DNA of 64,000 nucleotides from Snodgrassella alvi wkB2. Its GTDB lineage: Bacteria; Pseudomonadota; Gammaproteobacteria; Burkholderiales; Neisseriaceae. Where the stretch lies: contig NZ_CP007446.1 in assembly GCF_000600005.1 (NCBI RefSeq), forward strand, positions 1,886,894 through 1,950,893, given 5' to 3'. The translations under genes were made by a program, and so were the position numbers. Each line of letters opens with the position of its first letter. The first letter of the stretch is position 1. Positions 48,255-57,451 of this stretch are shown here, piece after piece. The notes below the pieces were generated by a model. That model saw only the letters and a list, made by a program, of their open reading frames with translations. It did no database searches and was not told the DNA's origin.

Positions 48255-49041
48255 TGATTGCCAAGCCATATTAACTGCTTAAGGTTTGAAATGCAGCATT
48301 AGCCATAAAGGCATTTGTTATGATAATGTAGTGGTTAAAACTTCTTTAATAATCTTAAAACAGAATAGATCTATTGACATAAGTTAGATGATATAACACA
48401 GGCTAATTCAATGATTTTATAGCATATTTAGGTACTATAACTATGTAAAAAAATATTTACATTTAAATTATTTATCATCTGTTCAATTCGGAAATAAATG
48501 GACAGAATAATTTAATAAATCTGTCCACTAAAATGGGAGCAGATAAAACTTATTAGAGAGAATTAATTTTCCAACCAGCTTAAAACCATAACTTCAACCT
48601 ATCATTTATTTTCATCAAGTATGTATGGCTAAGAAATAAAATAATCAGGTAATACATGAACACTCATACAGAAACACTTTTCTCAGAAGTTGAAACCGCA
48701 AATAGTAAACAACTTGCTGTTTTAAAAGCCAATTTCCCTCAATGCTTTGATAAAAACGGGGCTTTCATTCAAGAAAAACTTCTTGAGATCGTCAAATCAT
48801 CGGATGTTGAACTTTCTAAAGAGTCATACAGCTTAAACTGGCTTGGCAAATCCTATGCCCGTCTGTTGGCTAACCTACCACCAAAGACGTTGCTAACCGA
48901 AGATAAAGACCATAACCAACGTGAAGAGAACAAGAACAGTCAGAATCTGTTAATCAAAGGGGATAACCTCGAAGTATTGAAGCATATGGTTAATGCTTAT
49001 GCTGAAAAGGTGAAGATAATTTACATTGACCCGCCATATAA
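48247..49041 (+). repeat. Long direct repeat, 5' unit, copy 2
   Basis: Second copy of 45906-46700: mod leader and 5' coding part. The bases just before 48247 belong to res and those just before 45906 do not match, so the repeat edge is sharp. Confidence 0.9.
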
Positions 49042-50626
49042 CACTGGTTCTGATGGATTCGCCTATAACGATGATCGCAAGTTTACACCTGAACAGCTTT
49101 CCGAACTGGCTGGTATAGATCTTGATGAAGCCGTACGTATCCTAGATTTTACTGTCAAAGGTTCAAGTAGCCATAGTGCATGGCTTACATTCATTTATCC
49201 TCGTTTATATGTAGCTCGTGAGCTTTTAAAAGATGATGGAATAATCTGTATTTCAATTGATGAAAATGAACATGCAAACTTAAAAATATTATGTGATGAA
49301 GTATTTGGCGAGTTTAACTTCGCTGGTGAAATAGTATGGAAAAATAGCAGTAAAAACGATCAGGCCTATATTTCAATCCAGCATGAGTACTTATTATTTT
49401 ATGTTAAAAGTAAAGTGCATAATTCTGGTGAATGGAGTGAGAAAAAAGAAGGGTTAGATGAAATCTATAAGACATTTGAAGGTTTTAGAAAAAAACACGG
49501 AAGTGATTGGGAGTCTATCCATAAAGAGGCATTACAGTGGTATAAAAATTTGCCAGAATCGAACCCGATAACTAATAATAAACACTATAGTTGGATGGAT
49601 GAAAATGGTGTGTATTTTCCTGCAGACTTATCTAAACCAGCCAATGGATATTTCTACGACATAATCCATCCAATAACAAAAAAGCCTTGTAAAAAACCTG
49701 CTGGGGGCTGGCGTTTTATTGAGGATACAATGAAACGTAAAATCAGTGAAAATAGAATACATTTTGGCAAAGACCACACTATAGTTCCTAACAATAAAAC
49801 CTATCTTAAGGATACTGAGTTTCAGAGTCTGACCAGTATAAAATTTAAAGATGGACGCGTAGCATCAAATATGTTGAAAAACTTATTTGGTCAGAAAGAC
49901 ATCTTTACAAACCCGAAGGATGTGGGGTTATTATCTGAAATATTTAAGGCTTTAAATATTGAACATCAAGATATTGTGCTCGATTTTTTTGCTGGATCAG
50001 CATCTACTGCTCATGCAATCTATAATATGAACTGCAATGAAGAGAAGAAGCTAAAATTCATTTGTATTCAACTTCCAGAGGAGACTAAAGAAAAGTCAGA
50101 AGCTTATAGAGCTGGGTATAAAAATATCTTTGAAATTACAAAAGCAAGATTACTCAAATCCTCTGAGAAAATTAAAAATAAACACCCTGATTACAGAGGA
50201 GATCTAGGTTTTAAAATTTTTGAAACAGTTAATGATTTCCGTACAAAAGATGAGTCAGAGCTTACGTTATCGAACCATACCTTCTTTGATGATGTTGTAT
50301 TGACTCCTGGACAATATGACTCCTTACTGACTACATGGTGCCTGTATGATGGCAGTTTGTTAACAGCACCTATTGAAGATGTTGATCTTAATGGTTATAA
50401 AGCGCACTTGTGTGATGGTCGTCTGTATCTGATTGCGCCTAATTTCACCAGTAAAGCACTGAAAGCTTTACTTCAAAAGCTGGATTCAGACAAAGACTTT
50501 GCCCCTAACAAAGTTGTATTTTATGGCGGCAACTTCGAAAGTGCGAAACAGATGGAACTTAATGAAGCACTAAAAAATTATGCGAATAAAAAATCTATTG
50601 ATTTAGATTTGGTGGTAAGGAACTAA
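48656..50626 (+). CDS. mod: Type III DNA methyltransferase Mod, second copy
   Basis: A 656-residue Mod with motif IV DPPYNTG (125-131) and the AdoMet motif DFFAGSASTAHAI near residue 443. Its ends match the first Mod. Residues about 190-520 are different and 34 residues longer, with YSWMDENGVYFPADLSKP and GGWRFIEDTMKRKI, as in other type III recognition regions. It stops 2 bp before the intact res, so this is the Mod now paired with Res. Host genes nearby are less AT-rich, which suggests import. Confidence 0.93.
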   Translation: MNTHTETLFSEVETANSKQLAVLKANFPQCFDKNGAFIQEKLLEIVKSSDVELSKESYSLNWLGKSYARLLANLPPKTLLTEDKDHNQREENKNSQNLLIKGDNLEVLKHMVNAYAEKVKIIYIDPPYNTGSDGFAYNDDRKFTPEQLSELAGIDLDEAVRILDFTVKGSSSHSAWLTFIYPRLYVARELLKDDGIICISIDENEHANLKILCDEVFGEFNFAGEIVWKNSSKNDQAYISIQHEYLLFYVKSKVHNSGEWSEKKEGLDEIYKTFEGFRKKHGSDWESIHKEALQWYKNLPESNPITNNKHYSWMDENGVYFPADLSKPANGYFYDIIHPITKKPCKKPAGGWRFIEDTMKRKISENRIHFGKDHTIVPNNKTYLKDTEFQSLTSIKFKDGRVASNMLKNLFGQKDIFTNPKDVGLLSEIFKALNIEHQDIVLDFFAGSASTAHAIYNMNCNEEKKLKFICIQLPEETKEKSEAYRAGYKNIFEITKARLLKSSEKIKNKHPDYRGDLGFKIFETVNDFRTKDESELTLSNHTFFDDVVLTPGQYDSLLTTWCLYDGSLLTAPIEDVDLNGYKAHLCDGRLYLIAPNFTSKALKALLQKLDSDKDFAPNKVVFYGGNFESAKQMELNEALKNYANKKSIDLDLVVRN

Positions 50627-50691
50627 TCATGTCTAAAGGGTTCATATTCGAAAAGAATTTACCTCATCAAAAGGCTGGCGTAGATGCGGTG
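50398..50691 (+). repeat. Direct repeat, 3' unit, copy 2
   Basis: Partner of 47955-48248; it covers the mod 3' end and runs into the intact res gene. Recombination between the two 3' units would fuse the first mod to the intact res. Confidence 0.85.
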
Positions 50692-53535
50692 ATGAATGTC
50701 TTTGTATCCGCCATACCTCAGCAGACGGATCACGTTGCTATTCGCCTGTTAGCTAATCCAGAACTGAATCTATCTGAACAACAATACTACAACAACTTAA
50801 AAAAAGTCCAGGAGTTCAATGGTATTGAACATTCAAAAGATAATTACGATGCTAAAAGTAATGTGATTGATGTTTCTATGGAGACAGGTACAGGTAAAAC
50901 TTATACTTACACCAAAACAATTTTTGACTTGAACAAATCATTTGGCATTAACAAATTTATCATCATTGTTCCTACCTTATCAATCAAAGCCGGAACAGTA
51001 AACTTTTTAAAAAGTGATGCTCTAAAAGAACACTTTCGAGATGATTACGAGCGTGAACTAAAGACTTACGTTGTTGAAAGTCAGAAAAATTCAGGTAAAA
51101 ATGCAAAATCATACATGCCTCAAGCTATCCATGATTTTGTTGAAGCAAGTAATTTTAATAAGAAATACATACACGTTCTTGTGATCAACTCAGGGATGAT
51201 TAACTCAAAGTCTTTAACTGACACTTATGATGTTAGTTTGTTTGATAACCTTTTTGATACTCCATTTTCTGCACTTAGTGCGATAAAACCATTCATTATC
51301 ATTGATGAGCCTCATAAATTTCCTACGGCTAAAAAGACATGGGAAAATATTGAAAAATTTAATGCACAATATATCATCCGCTATGGCGCAACCTTTAGTG
51401 AAGGCTATAAGAACTTAGTTTATCGTCTTACAGCCGTGGATGCATTCAATGAAGATCTTGTTAAAGGTATTGATGCATACATTGAGGATATTGTCGGTGA
51501 GGATAATGCCAATCTCAAGTTCGTCAAATCTGACGGAAAAGAAGCTACATTTGAACTGAATGAAAATAGCAATAAAAAAACGTTTAAATTAGCCAAAGGT
51601 GAATCACTATCTAAAACGCATAGTGCGATCCATGATTTAACTCTTGATGCTTTAAACAAGACTACAGCAGTGTTGAGTAATGGTATTGAGCTAAAAATTG
51701 GTAACTCGATAAACCCCTATTCTTACGCTCAGACACTTGCGGATAACATGATGCGTAAAGCTGTCAAAGAACACTTTAAATTAGAAAAAGAGTATCTGAC
51801 ACAAAGGCCACGCATAAAGCCTCTTACTCTTTTCTTCATTGATGATATTGAAGGCTATCGTGATGGTAATGATATTGCCGGAAGTCTGAAAACTAAGTTC
51901 GAAGAATATGTTTTGGCAGAAGCTAATGAATTGTTAAAAATAGAGAAAGATGAGTTTTATAGAAACTACCTTGAAAAAACTGTTAAGGATATATCTTCTG
52001 TTCATGGTGGTTATTTTTCAAAAGATAATAATGATAAAGATGAAAAAATTGAGCAGGAGATCAATGAAATCCTTCATGACAAAGAGCTTCTATTGTCTTT
52101 AGAAAATCCTCGCCGTTTCATTTTCTCTAAATGGACGTTGCGTGAGGGGTGGGATAACCCAAATGTCTTTCAGATTTGTAAACTCCGTTCGAGTGGTAGC
52201 ACCACATCTAAACTTCAAGAGGTAGGGCGTGGTTTACGTCTTCCAGTGAATGAATATATGTGTCGTGTGAAAGACCGCAATTTTACTCTCAACTATTATG
52301 TTGATTTTACAGAAAAAGATTTTGTCGATTCTCTTGTCAAAGAGGTCAATGATAGCTCTTTCAAAGAAACCGTTCCGAGTAAGTTTACTCAGGAGCTTAA
52401 GGATAAAATCCTATCTCAGTATCCTGAGCTTTCATCCAGAACACTCATGAATGAAATTTTTGATGGAGAGATCATTGATGATAATGACAACTTCAAAGAT
52501 TCCAATGCCTATAGTCGCTTAAAAGCCAAATATCCGGCTGCATTCCCTGCCGGATTGAAACCAAGCAAAATCAAAAAAGCCACCGATGGAAAAAGACGCA
52601 CTAAAATGCGTATTGGCAAGTTCAGTGAACTGAAAGAGCTTTGGGATTTGATCAATCAAAAAGCAGTAATTGAGTATAAAATAAATAGCGAAAACGAATT
52701 CTTATCTATTTTCAAGTCATTCATGCTCGAAGAAACAGAAAGATTTACTAAATCAGGTGTTCATACTCGCATTGATAGAATTTATATTCATAATGATACG
52801 GCAATGTCGAAAAGTATCGTCAGTGACGATGATAACTTTGCTAAACTAAACACAATGAGCTATCGGGAATTTCTTGATAACTTATCACAAACTATTTTTG
52901 CTAAACACGATACCTTGCATAAGGTATTTTGTGAAATAAAAGACATTATCAATATCACTGACTACCTGAACATTCAAACAATCAGAAAAATTAAATCTGG
53001 TTTTAGCAAATATCTGTTGAACAATTCATTTAACAAATTCAGCCTTGGATATAATGTGATTTCAGGTTCAATTCATCCTACAAAATTCACTAATGCAGAC
53101 GGCGTGCCTGTGAGTAAGGTATTATCAAGTGATCTTGGTATATTGAATGACAACACAAAACCACCGTTGGATTCTTATCTTTTTGAAGAAGTCTTTTATG
53201 ACTCAGAGCTTGAAAGGCTCAACATAACAGATGGAGAGATTCAGTCTGTAGCTGTTTTTACAAAGATACCGAAGAACTCCATTAAGATCCCGGTAGCAGG
53301 TGGATACACGTACTCTCCAGACTTTGCATATATTGTCAAAACGACAAAAGATGATTATTTAAACTTTATTATCGAAACAAAAAATGTAGATGGGAAGGAT
53401 AGTTTAAGACTTGAAGAAGAACGTAAGATAAAACATGCACAAGCACTATTCAGTCAAATAAGTAAATCTATTAAAGTTGAGTTTAAAACACAATTTGCTA
53501 ATGATACTATTTATAATTTGATTCGAAATATTTAG
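50629..53535 (+). CDS. res: Type III restriction enzyme Res subunit
   Basis: ATP-dependent translocase and nuclease that works with Mod. 968 residues. Superfamily 2 helicase motifs are Walker A ETGTGKTYTY (85-94), motif II IIDEPHKF (about 223-230), and motif VI EVGRGLRLP (about 530-538). A PD-(D/E)XK nuclease lies near the C-terminus: YSPDFAYIV then FIIETKNVDGKD (about 902-925). All catalytic parts look intact, so restriction is probably functional. It begins 2 bp after the second mod stop. Confidence 0.94.
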   Translation: MSKGFIFEKNLPHQKAGVDAVMNVFVSAIPQQTDHVAIRLLANPELNLSEQQYYNNLKKVQEFNGIEHSKDNYDAKSNVIDVSMETGTGKTYTYTKTIFDLNKSFGINKFIIIVPTLSIKAGTVNFLKSDALKEHFRDDYERELKTYVVESQKNSGKNAKSYMPQAIHDFVEASNFNKKYIHVLVINSGMINSKSLTDTYDVSLFDNLFDTPFSALSAIKPFIIIDEPHKFPTAKKTWENIEKFNAQYIIRYGATFSEGYKNLVYRLTAVDAFNEDLVKGIDAYIEDIVGEDNANLKFVKSDGKEATFELNENSNKKTFKLAKGESLSKTHSAIHDLTLDALNKTTAVLSNGIELKIGNSINPYSYAQTLADNMMRKAVKEHFKLEKEYLTQRPRIKPLTLFFIDDIEGYRDGNDIAGSLKTKFEEYVLAEANELLKIEKDEFYRNYLEKTVKDISSVHGGYFSKDNNDKDEKIEQEINEILHDKELLLSLENPRRFIFSKWTLREGWDNPNVFQICKLRSSGSTTSKLQEVGRGLRLPVNEYMCRVKDRNFTLNYYVDFTEKDFVDSLVKEVNDSSFKETVPSKFTQELKDKILSQYPELSSRTLMNEIFDGEIIDDNDNFKDSNAYSRLKAKYPAAFPAGLKPSKIKKATDGKRRTKMRIGKFSELKELWDLINQKAVIEYKINSENEFLSIFKSFMLEETERFTKSGVHTRIDRIYIHNDTAMSKSIVSDDDNFAKLNTMSYREFLDNLSQTIFAKHDTLHKVFCEIKDIINITDYLNIQTIRKIKSGFSKYLLNNSFNKFSLGYNVISGSIHPTKFTNADGVPVSKVLSSDLGILNDNTKPPLDSYLFEEVFYDSELERLNITDGEIQSVAVFTKIPKNSIKIPVAGGYTYSPDFAYIVKTTKDDYLNFIIETKNVDGKDSLRLEEERKIKHAQALFSQISKSIKVEFKTQFANDTIYNLIRNI

Positions 53536-54060
53536 GTGAAGGAGCTTTTATCTGTACCCTACGCTACTTCAGAATGGGATATGACCAGTATCCATAATTA
53601 AAAAAGCAAGGGATAGAACGTAAACCGCACAAACTTCTATAACTTAAAGAAACAGCACGGTGTAATCACTAAATACTCACCCAGCCTATAACAACGACGA
53701 AATAAGAAGGTAAAATACCCAGTTATACTGCTGTCTAGGATCAATATAGCGTTGGTCTTATCACTATTTGCCGATAAATTTATCGGTGGACTTAAATGTA
53801 CTTACTTTAAGCGAATGATAATGGTCTTTAACGGAAGATAAATTTACAGTTAATACTGTAATTTCAAAAGTTATGTACTTTAATGAAAGTCTTTGGAAGA
53901 AAAGTTAAAGCGAAACACGGAATTCGAATTCGCGAATTTAACCTTGACTAAAAAATAAAATTATACAAATACCAAAAGACACAATAAAAATTAAATCAGT
54001 TTAACTTATGATTTATAATTCACAGAGCTCAGACAACAATAACAATTTGATGAATGACAT
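53536..54060. other. Gene-free stretch after res
   Basis: About 525 bp with no supported gene. It contains the small palindrome GAATTCGAATTC (53920-53931). No terminator, tRNA end or IS sequence is clear. Confidence 0.5.
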
Positions 54061-54606
54061 ATGAAAGCACTTATTTCAATCGACTATACCAACGACTTTA
54101 TTGCCACAGACGGAGCACTGACAACTGGTCAGGCTGGCCAAGTCATAGAAAATGAAATGGTAAATCTGACCAGAACGTTTATTGAGCAGAAAGATTTTGT
54201 CGTATTTGCAATTGATGCGCATGAACCTGATGATAAATACCATCCGGAAAATAAATTATTTCCGCCGCACAATATCATAGGTACCAACGGTCAGAATCTC
54301 TATGGTTCATTAAAACAGTTGTACACAGCCAATCAAACCAATCCGCAAGTTTACTGGATGAATAAACGCCACTACTCTGCATTCAGCGGAACAGACCTGG
54401 ATTTACGTCTGCGTGAAAGAAATATTACCGAAATACATTTAACCGGTGTATGTACAGATATCTGTGTATTACATACAGCAGTTGATGCATATAACCTTAA
54501 TTATCAAATCGTCGTTCATCAGCATGCTGTTGCCAGCTTTGACCCTGTAGGACATTCATGGGCATTAAAGCACTTTCAGAATACTTTAGGAGCCACCATA
54601 ATCTGA
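54061..54606 (+). CDS. Isochorismatase-family cysteine hydrolase (nicotinamidase-like)
   Basis: A 181-residue hydrolase. The catalytic triad is Asp8 (ISIDYTNDF), Lys102 (MNKRHYSAF) and Cys135 (GVCTDICVLHTA), with the cis-peptide turn before it. A metal-binding pattern DAHEPDD (52-58) with Asp52 and His54 supports a nicotinamidase-like enzyme, which would return nicotinamide to NAD synthesis. Isochorismatase or another amidase remains possible. It stands alone between two defence systems. Many such hydrolases are ordinary metabolism, so I do not call it a defence gene. Confidence 0.8.
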   Translation: MKALISIDYTNDFIATDGALTTGQAGQVIENEMVNLTRTFIEQKDFVVFAIDAHEPDDKYHPENKLFPPHNIIGTNGQNLYGSLKQLYTANQTNPQVYWMNKRHYSAFSGTDLDLRLRERNITEIHLTGVCTDICVLHTAVDAYNLNYQIVVHQHAVASFDPVGHSWALKHFQNTLGATII

Positions 54607-55208
54607 TTAATTACAAACAATATAACAGGGCAATTAAACAACTCATTTTCAATTTTGACTGATTATTTTCCCAGTAAAAACTATATACCTATTTAAAAAT
54701 ATAGCTTTTAGCTATAACCACCCTACTTTCGTTTATTCTGTACTGAAATCACAAAATATACAAAAATAAATGATTAATTAATACAGGTGAAACTTTCTAC
54801 ACATCACAGTAAAATATCAGAAATCTACTACATAAACAAAACCACTTGAGCAAAACTCTTTATATAGAACCATTCAGAGAAGAATTCTATAATGATATAT
54901 AGTAATAACAACTCTAATTATCTGTAAAAATTAAAATCATAACAATATCGATATAATAAATAACAAATCAATAATTGGTAAATAAGCCCATAATATAATT
55001 TAGTGCTTAAATTAGTAATTAAAATAAAAATTAATATATAAAATAAATTCTTTATTAAAATTTATATTTACTTTAACAATCATTCCTGAATTCGTTGTAA
55101 AAAAGTAAATAATCACCTAAATAATCAGTTTTAGATATTCTAAATATATGCTTTATACTTAAAATAAAGTTAATATTTAGATTTCCAATAGAGTATAAAA
55201 ACTAGGTA
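54607..55208. other. AT-rich region upstream of the Wadjet operon
   Basis: About 600 bp, extremely A+T rich, with no gene. It should hold the jet promoter. A small inverted repeat TTTAGA-TAT-TCTAAA lies at 55130-55144, with TTTAGAT again near 55177. Confidence 0.5.
55130..55144 (+). promoter_or_regulatory. Possible operator upstream of jetA
   Basis: Inverted repeat TTTAGA (55130-55135) / TCTAAA (55139-55144), 65 bp before the jetA start. In such AT-rich DNA a 6-bp repeat can occur by chance. Confidence 0.3.
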
Positions 55209-56660
55209 ATGAACTTTTCACATTCACTAGCAAAATATAGGCGACTTTATGAAGAAAACAAGGTCTGGAAATTACTTAGAGCAACTACAGCGCCTCTCAT
55301 TTTAGCTTTTATTGAGCAAGTATTTTCGTCTGGACAAAACGAAATATCCTATAGTCAGGCTCGCATTTTATTAGATGCAGAGTTGGAAAAAAACCACTGG
55401 TATGCCGATACACCAGCAGCTATTTATATTAATCAATGGGTCAAAGATGGCTGGTTACGTGAGATGGACAATAAATTGACCAAAACAGATACATGCGAAA
55501 TTGCATTACGTTTTTGTCAAAGCTTTGATGAGCGTAACATAAACACCAGTGCTTCACATCTACGTATTGTACAAGAGGCTGTTAGAGAACTGGTTATCGC
55601 ATTAAACGAAAATCCTGAAGAAAGAATTGCCTTACTTAATCAACGTAAAGCTGAGCTGGAAAAAGAGATTACAATCATACAAACTAGAGGTATCAATACA
55701 TTATCTGACCAACAACGAAGGGAAAGATTGAGAGAAATCTACCAACTTGCTTCAGTATTAACCAATGATTTTCGCTATGTTGAAGATGAGATTCGCCGTC
55801 TGGATCAAGAAATTCGCATCAAAATGATAGAGAAAGATAATAATCGCGGAGAAGTATTGCAAGCAACTATGGATCAAGAAGCTTTACTTGCTCAAAGCGA
55901 TGCAGGTAGTGCATTTGAAAGTTTTTTTCAGCTGCTTTGTGATTCAAACCGCTCAACCGAATTCAAAGAACAACTAGATATTATTCTTAACCAAATTTCA
56001 GACAACTATTTACAACCACGACAACGAAAATTTCTCAAACGTCTATTACAGGAGCTCACTCAAGAAAGTGAACATATATTTCAAATTCGTCGTCGAACAG
56101 AAGAAAATTTGAAAACTTACATAAAAAGTGGCGCAGCACAGGAAAAAAGAACTGTTGATCGACTCATAATACAACTTGAACAGTTAGCAGTTAATTTCAG
56201 TAAAAATAATATTAACCTTAAACAAGCTACCAACTTAATTTTACCTACTGGTAATATCGAAATTAACTCTCCCGATTCAATATGCTTAAAAGAACCAATC
56301 GCTGCTATACAAATAACTGACATCACTGAGCATACAAATTCAGTAGTCCCGAGTGAAACAGTATTAACTTTATTAGATACCATCCAAATTAAAGAAGTAG
56401 CTGATTCAATCTATCATAATCTTTGTACCTTTGGACCATTAACTATAGCTGGCCTAGTTGAAAAAAAACCAATTAATTTTGGACTAGAAGAATTAGTAGC
56501 CTATTTGAGAATTGCGCAACATATTCAAGCAACTGACTTAAATGAAAAAGAGTCTATTATTATTCAAGATAAGCAGGGTATTCAAATCAAAGCTACCCTA
56601 CCTAAATATTTACTCAGCGCCTCACTTTTTCCCGACAATTTGGAAGAGCTTTCTTTATGA
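55209..56660 (+). CDS. jetA: Wadjet protein JetA (kleisin-like, DUF3375)
   Basis: The kleisin-type subunit of the Wadjet SMC complex, which closes the JetC ring; it corresponds to MukF. 483 residues. The N-terminus (MNFSHSLAKYRRLYEENKVW) is typical of DUF3375. A winged-helix-like N-terminal part is followed by helices rich in charged residues (about 140-225, 275-330) that could form the coiled-coil contact. The stop overlaps the jetB ATG (ATGA). Wadjet complexes sense and cut closed circular DNA such as plasmids. Length and order match type I Wadjet. Confidence 0.9.
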   Translation: MNFSHSLAKYRRLYEENKVWKLLRATTAPLILAFIEQVFSSGQNEISYSQARILLDAELEKNHWYADTPAAIYINQWVKDGWLREMDNKLTKTDTCEIALRFCQSFDERNINTSASHLRIVQEAVRELVIALNENPEERIALLNQRKAELEKEITIIQTRGINTLSDQQRRERLREIYQLASVLTNDFRYVEDEIRRLDQEIRIKMIEKDNNRGEVLQATMDQEALLAQSDAGSAFESFFQLLCDSNRSTEFKEQLDIILNQISDNYLQPRQRKFLKRLLQELTQESEHIFQIRRRTEENLKTYIKSGAAQEKRTVDRLIIQLEQLAVNFSKNNINLKQATNLILPTGNIEINSPDSICLKEPIAAIQITDITEHTNSVVPSETVLTLLDTIQIKEVADSIYHNLCTFGPLTIAGLVEKKPINFGLEELVAYLRIAQHIQATDLNEKESIIIQDKQGIQIKATLPKYLLSASLFPDNLEELSL

Positions 56661-57451
56661 ACGAAGAAAAAAATAATAAATCAACATCAGGTGGTGAATT
56701 TTTTGATCAATTTTGTGAAAAAATGGTTACTAGTGATCCAATTAGTCCAACAATTGATGAGTCTATTCAAAACCAAGTAGAAATTGAAACAACACAATCA
56801 CCATTATTACAATCTGATAATAATCCACAACCAGAGTCCAGCTTACTTCCCAAAGAAGCCAAACATGCTTTAGTAGCTCTGCTCAAAAATGGTGTTATTT
56901 TAGCTTCACAAAAAAATAATCTTTTTTCTATTATCAGTCATTACCATGTTCAAATTGATTCTTACTTAGCCAATATATATCTAAAATTAATATTAGATCC
57001 AACTACAGGGGTAGCTTACGTAGCACAGATGAGTGAAACGTTAGAAGAAAATGATGAAATATCACCATTAATTCATAGGCGACAACTAACAGTTCACGAC
57101 ACATTGATATTACTTGTTTTACGTAAATACTTTCAGGACCGAGAAACAGTCGGTGAAAGTAAAATAATTATTAGTTTTGAGCATATTGAAGAACTTTTAA
57201 AACCTTTTTCACCCATAACAAATCATTCAACCATCGAAAGGAAAAGCCTTAATGCGGCATTAAACCGCATGAAAGAACGCCATATCCTTGCTAACGTACG
57301 TGGCAGTGATGACCGTTATGAAATTACACCTATCATCCGTTATGTTGTGAATGCTAACTTTTTAGAAAACATGCTTTTAGAATATAAAAAACTAAGTGAA
57401 AAAGTGCAGTCAGATAAAGCAGATACAGTGAAAGAAGAATCAAATGAATAA
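56657..57451 (+). CDS. jetB: Wadjet protein JetB (KITE-like, DUF4194)
   Basis: KITE-type subunit corresponding to MukE. 264 residues: an acidic, low-complexity N-terminus (about 1-65), then the conserved winged-helix domain (EAKHALVALLKNGVILAS; HRRQLTVHDTLILLVLRKYF). Its core ends with RYEITPIIRYVVNANFLE, a DUF4194 hallmark. The 4-nt overlap with jetA and 8-nt overlap with jetC show a single translationally coupled operon. Confidence 0.9.
   Translation: MNEEKNNKSTSGGEFFDQFCEKMVTSDPISPTIDESIQNQVEIETTQSPLLQSDNNPQPESSLLPKEAKHALVALLKNGVILASQKNNLFSIISHYHVQIDSYLANIYLKLILDPTTGVAYVAQMSETLEENDEISPLIHRRQLTVHDTLILLVLRKYFQDRETVGESKIIISFEHIEELLKPFSPITNHSTIERKSLNAALNRMKERHILANVRGSDDRYEITPIIRYVVNANFLENMLLEYKKLSEKVQSDKADTVKEESNE

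Noticed and set aside
46315..50626. Repeat-tract phase variation of mod, as in Neisseria modA/modB
   Set aside because: No tandem tetra- or pentanucleotide run is visible in either mod reading frame; switching here would have to be by recombination.
54061..54606. NAD-depleting defence role for the isochorismatase-family gene
   Set aside because: The triad and metal residues fit an ordinary nicotinamidase-like hydrolase; location in the island alone is not enough.
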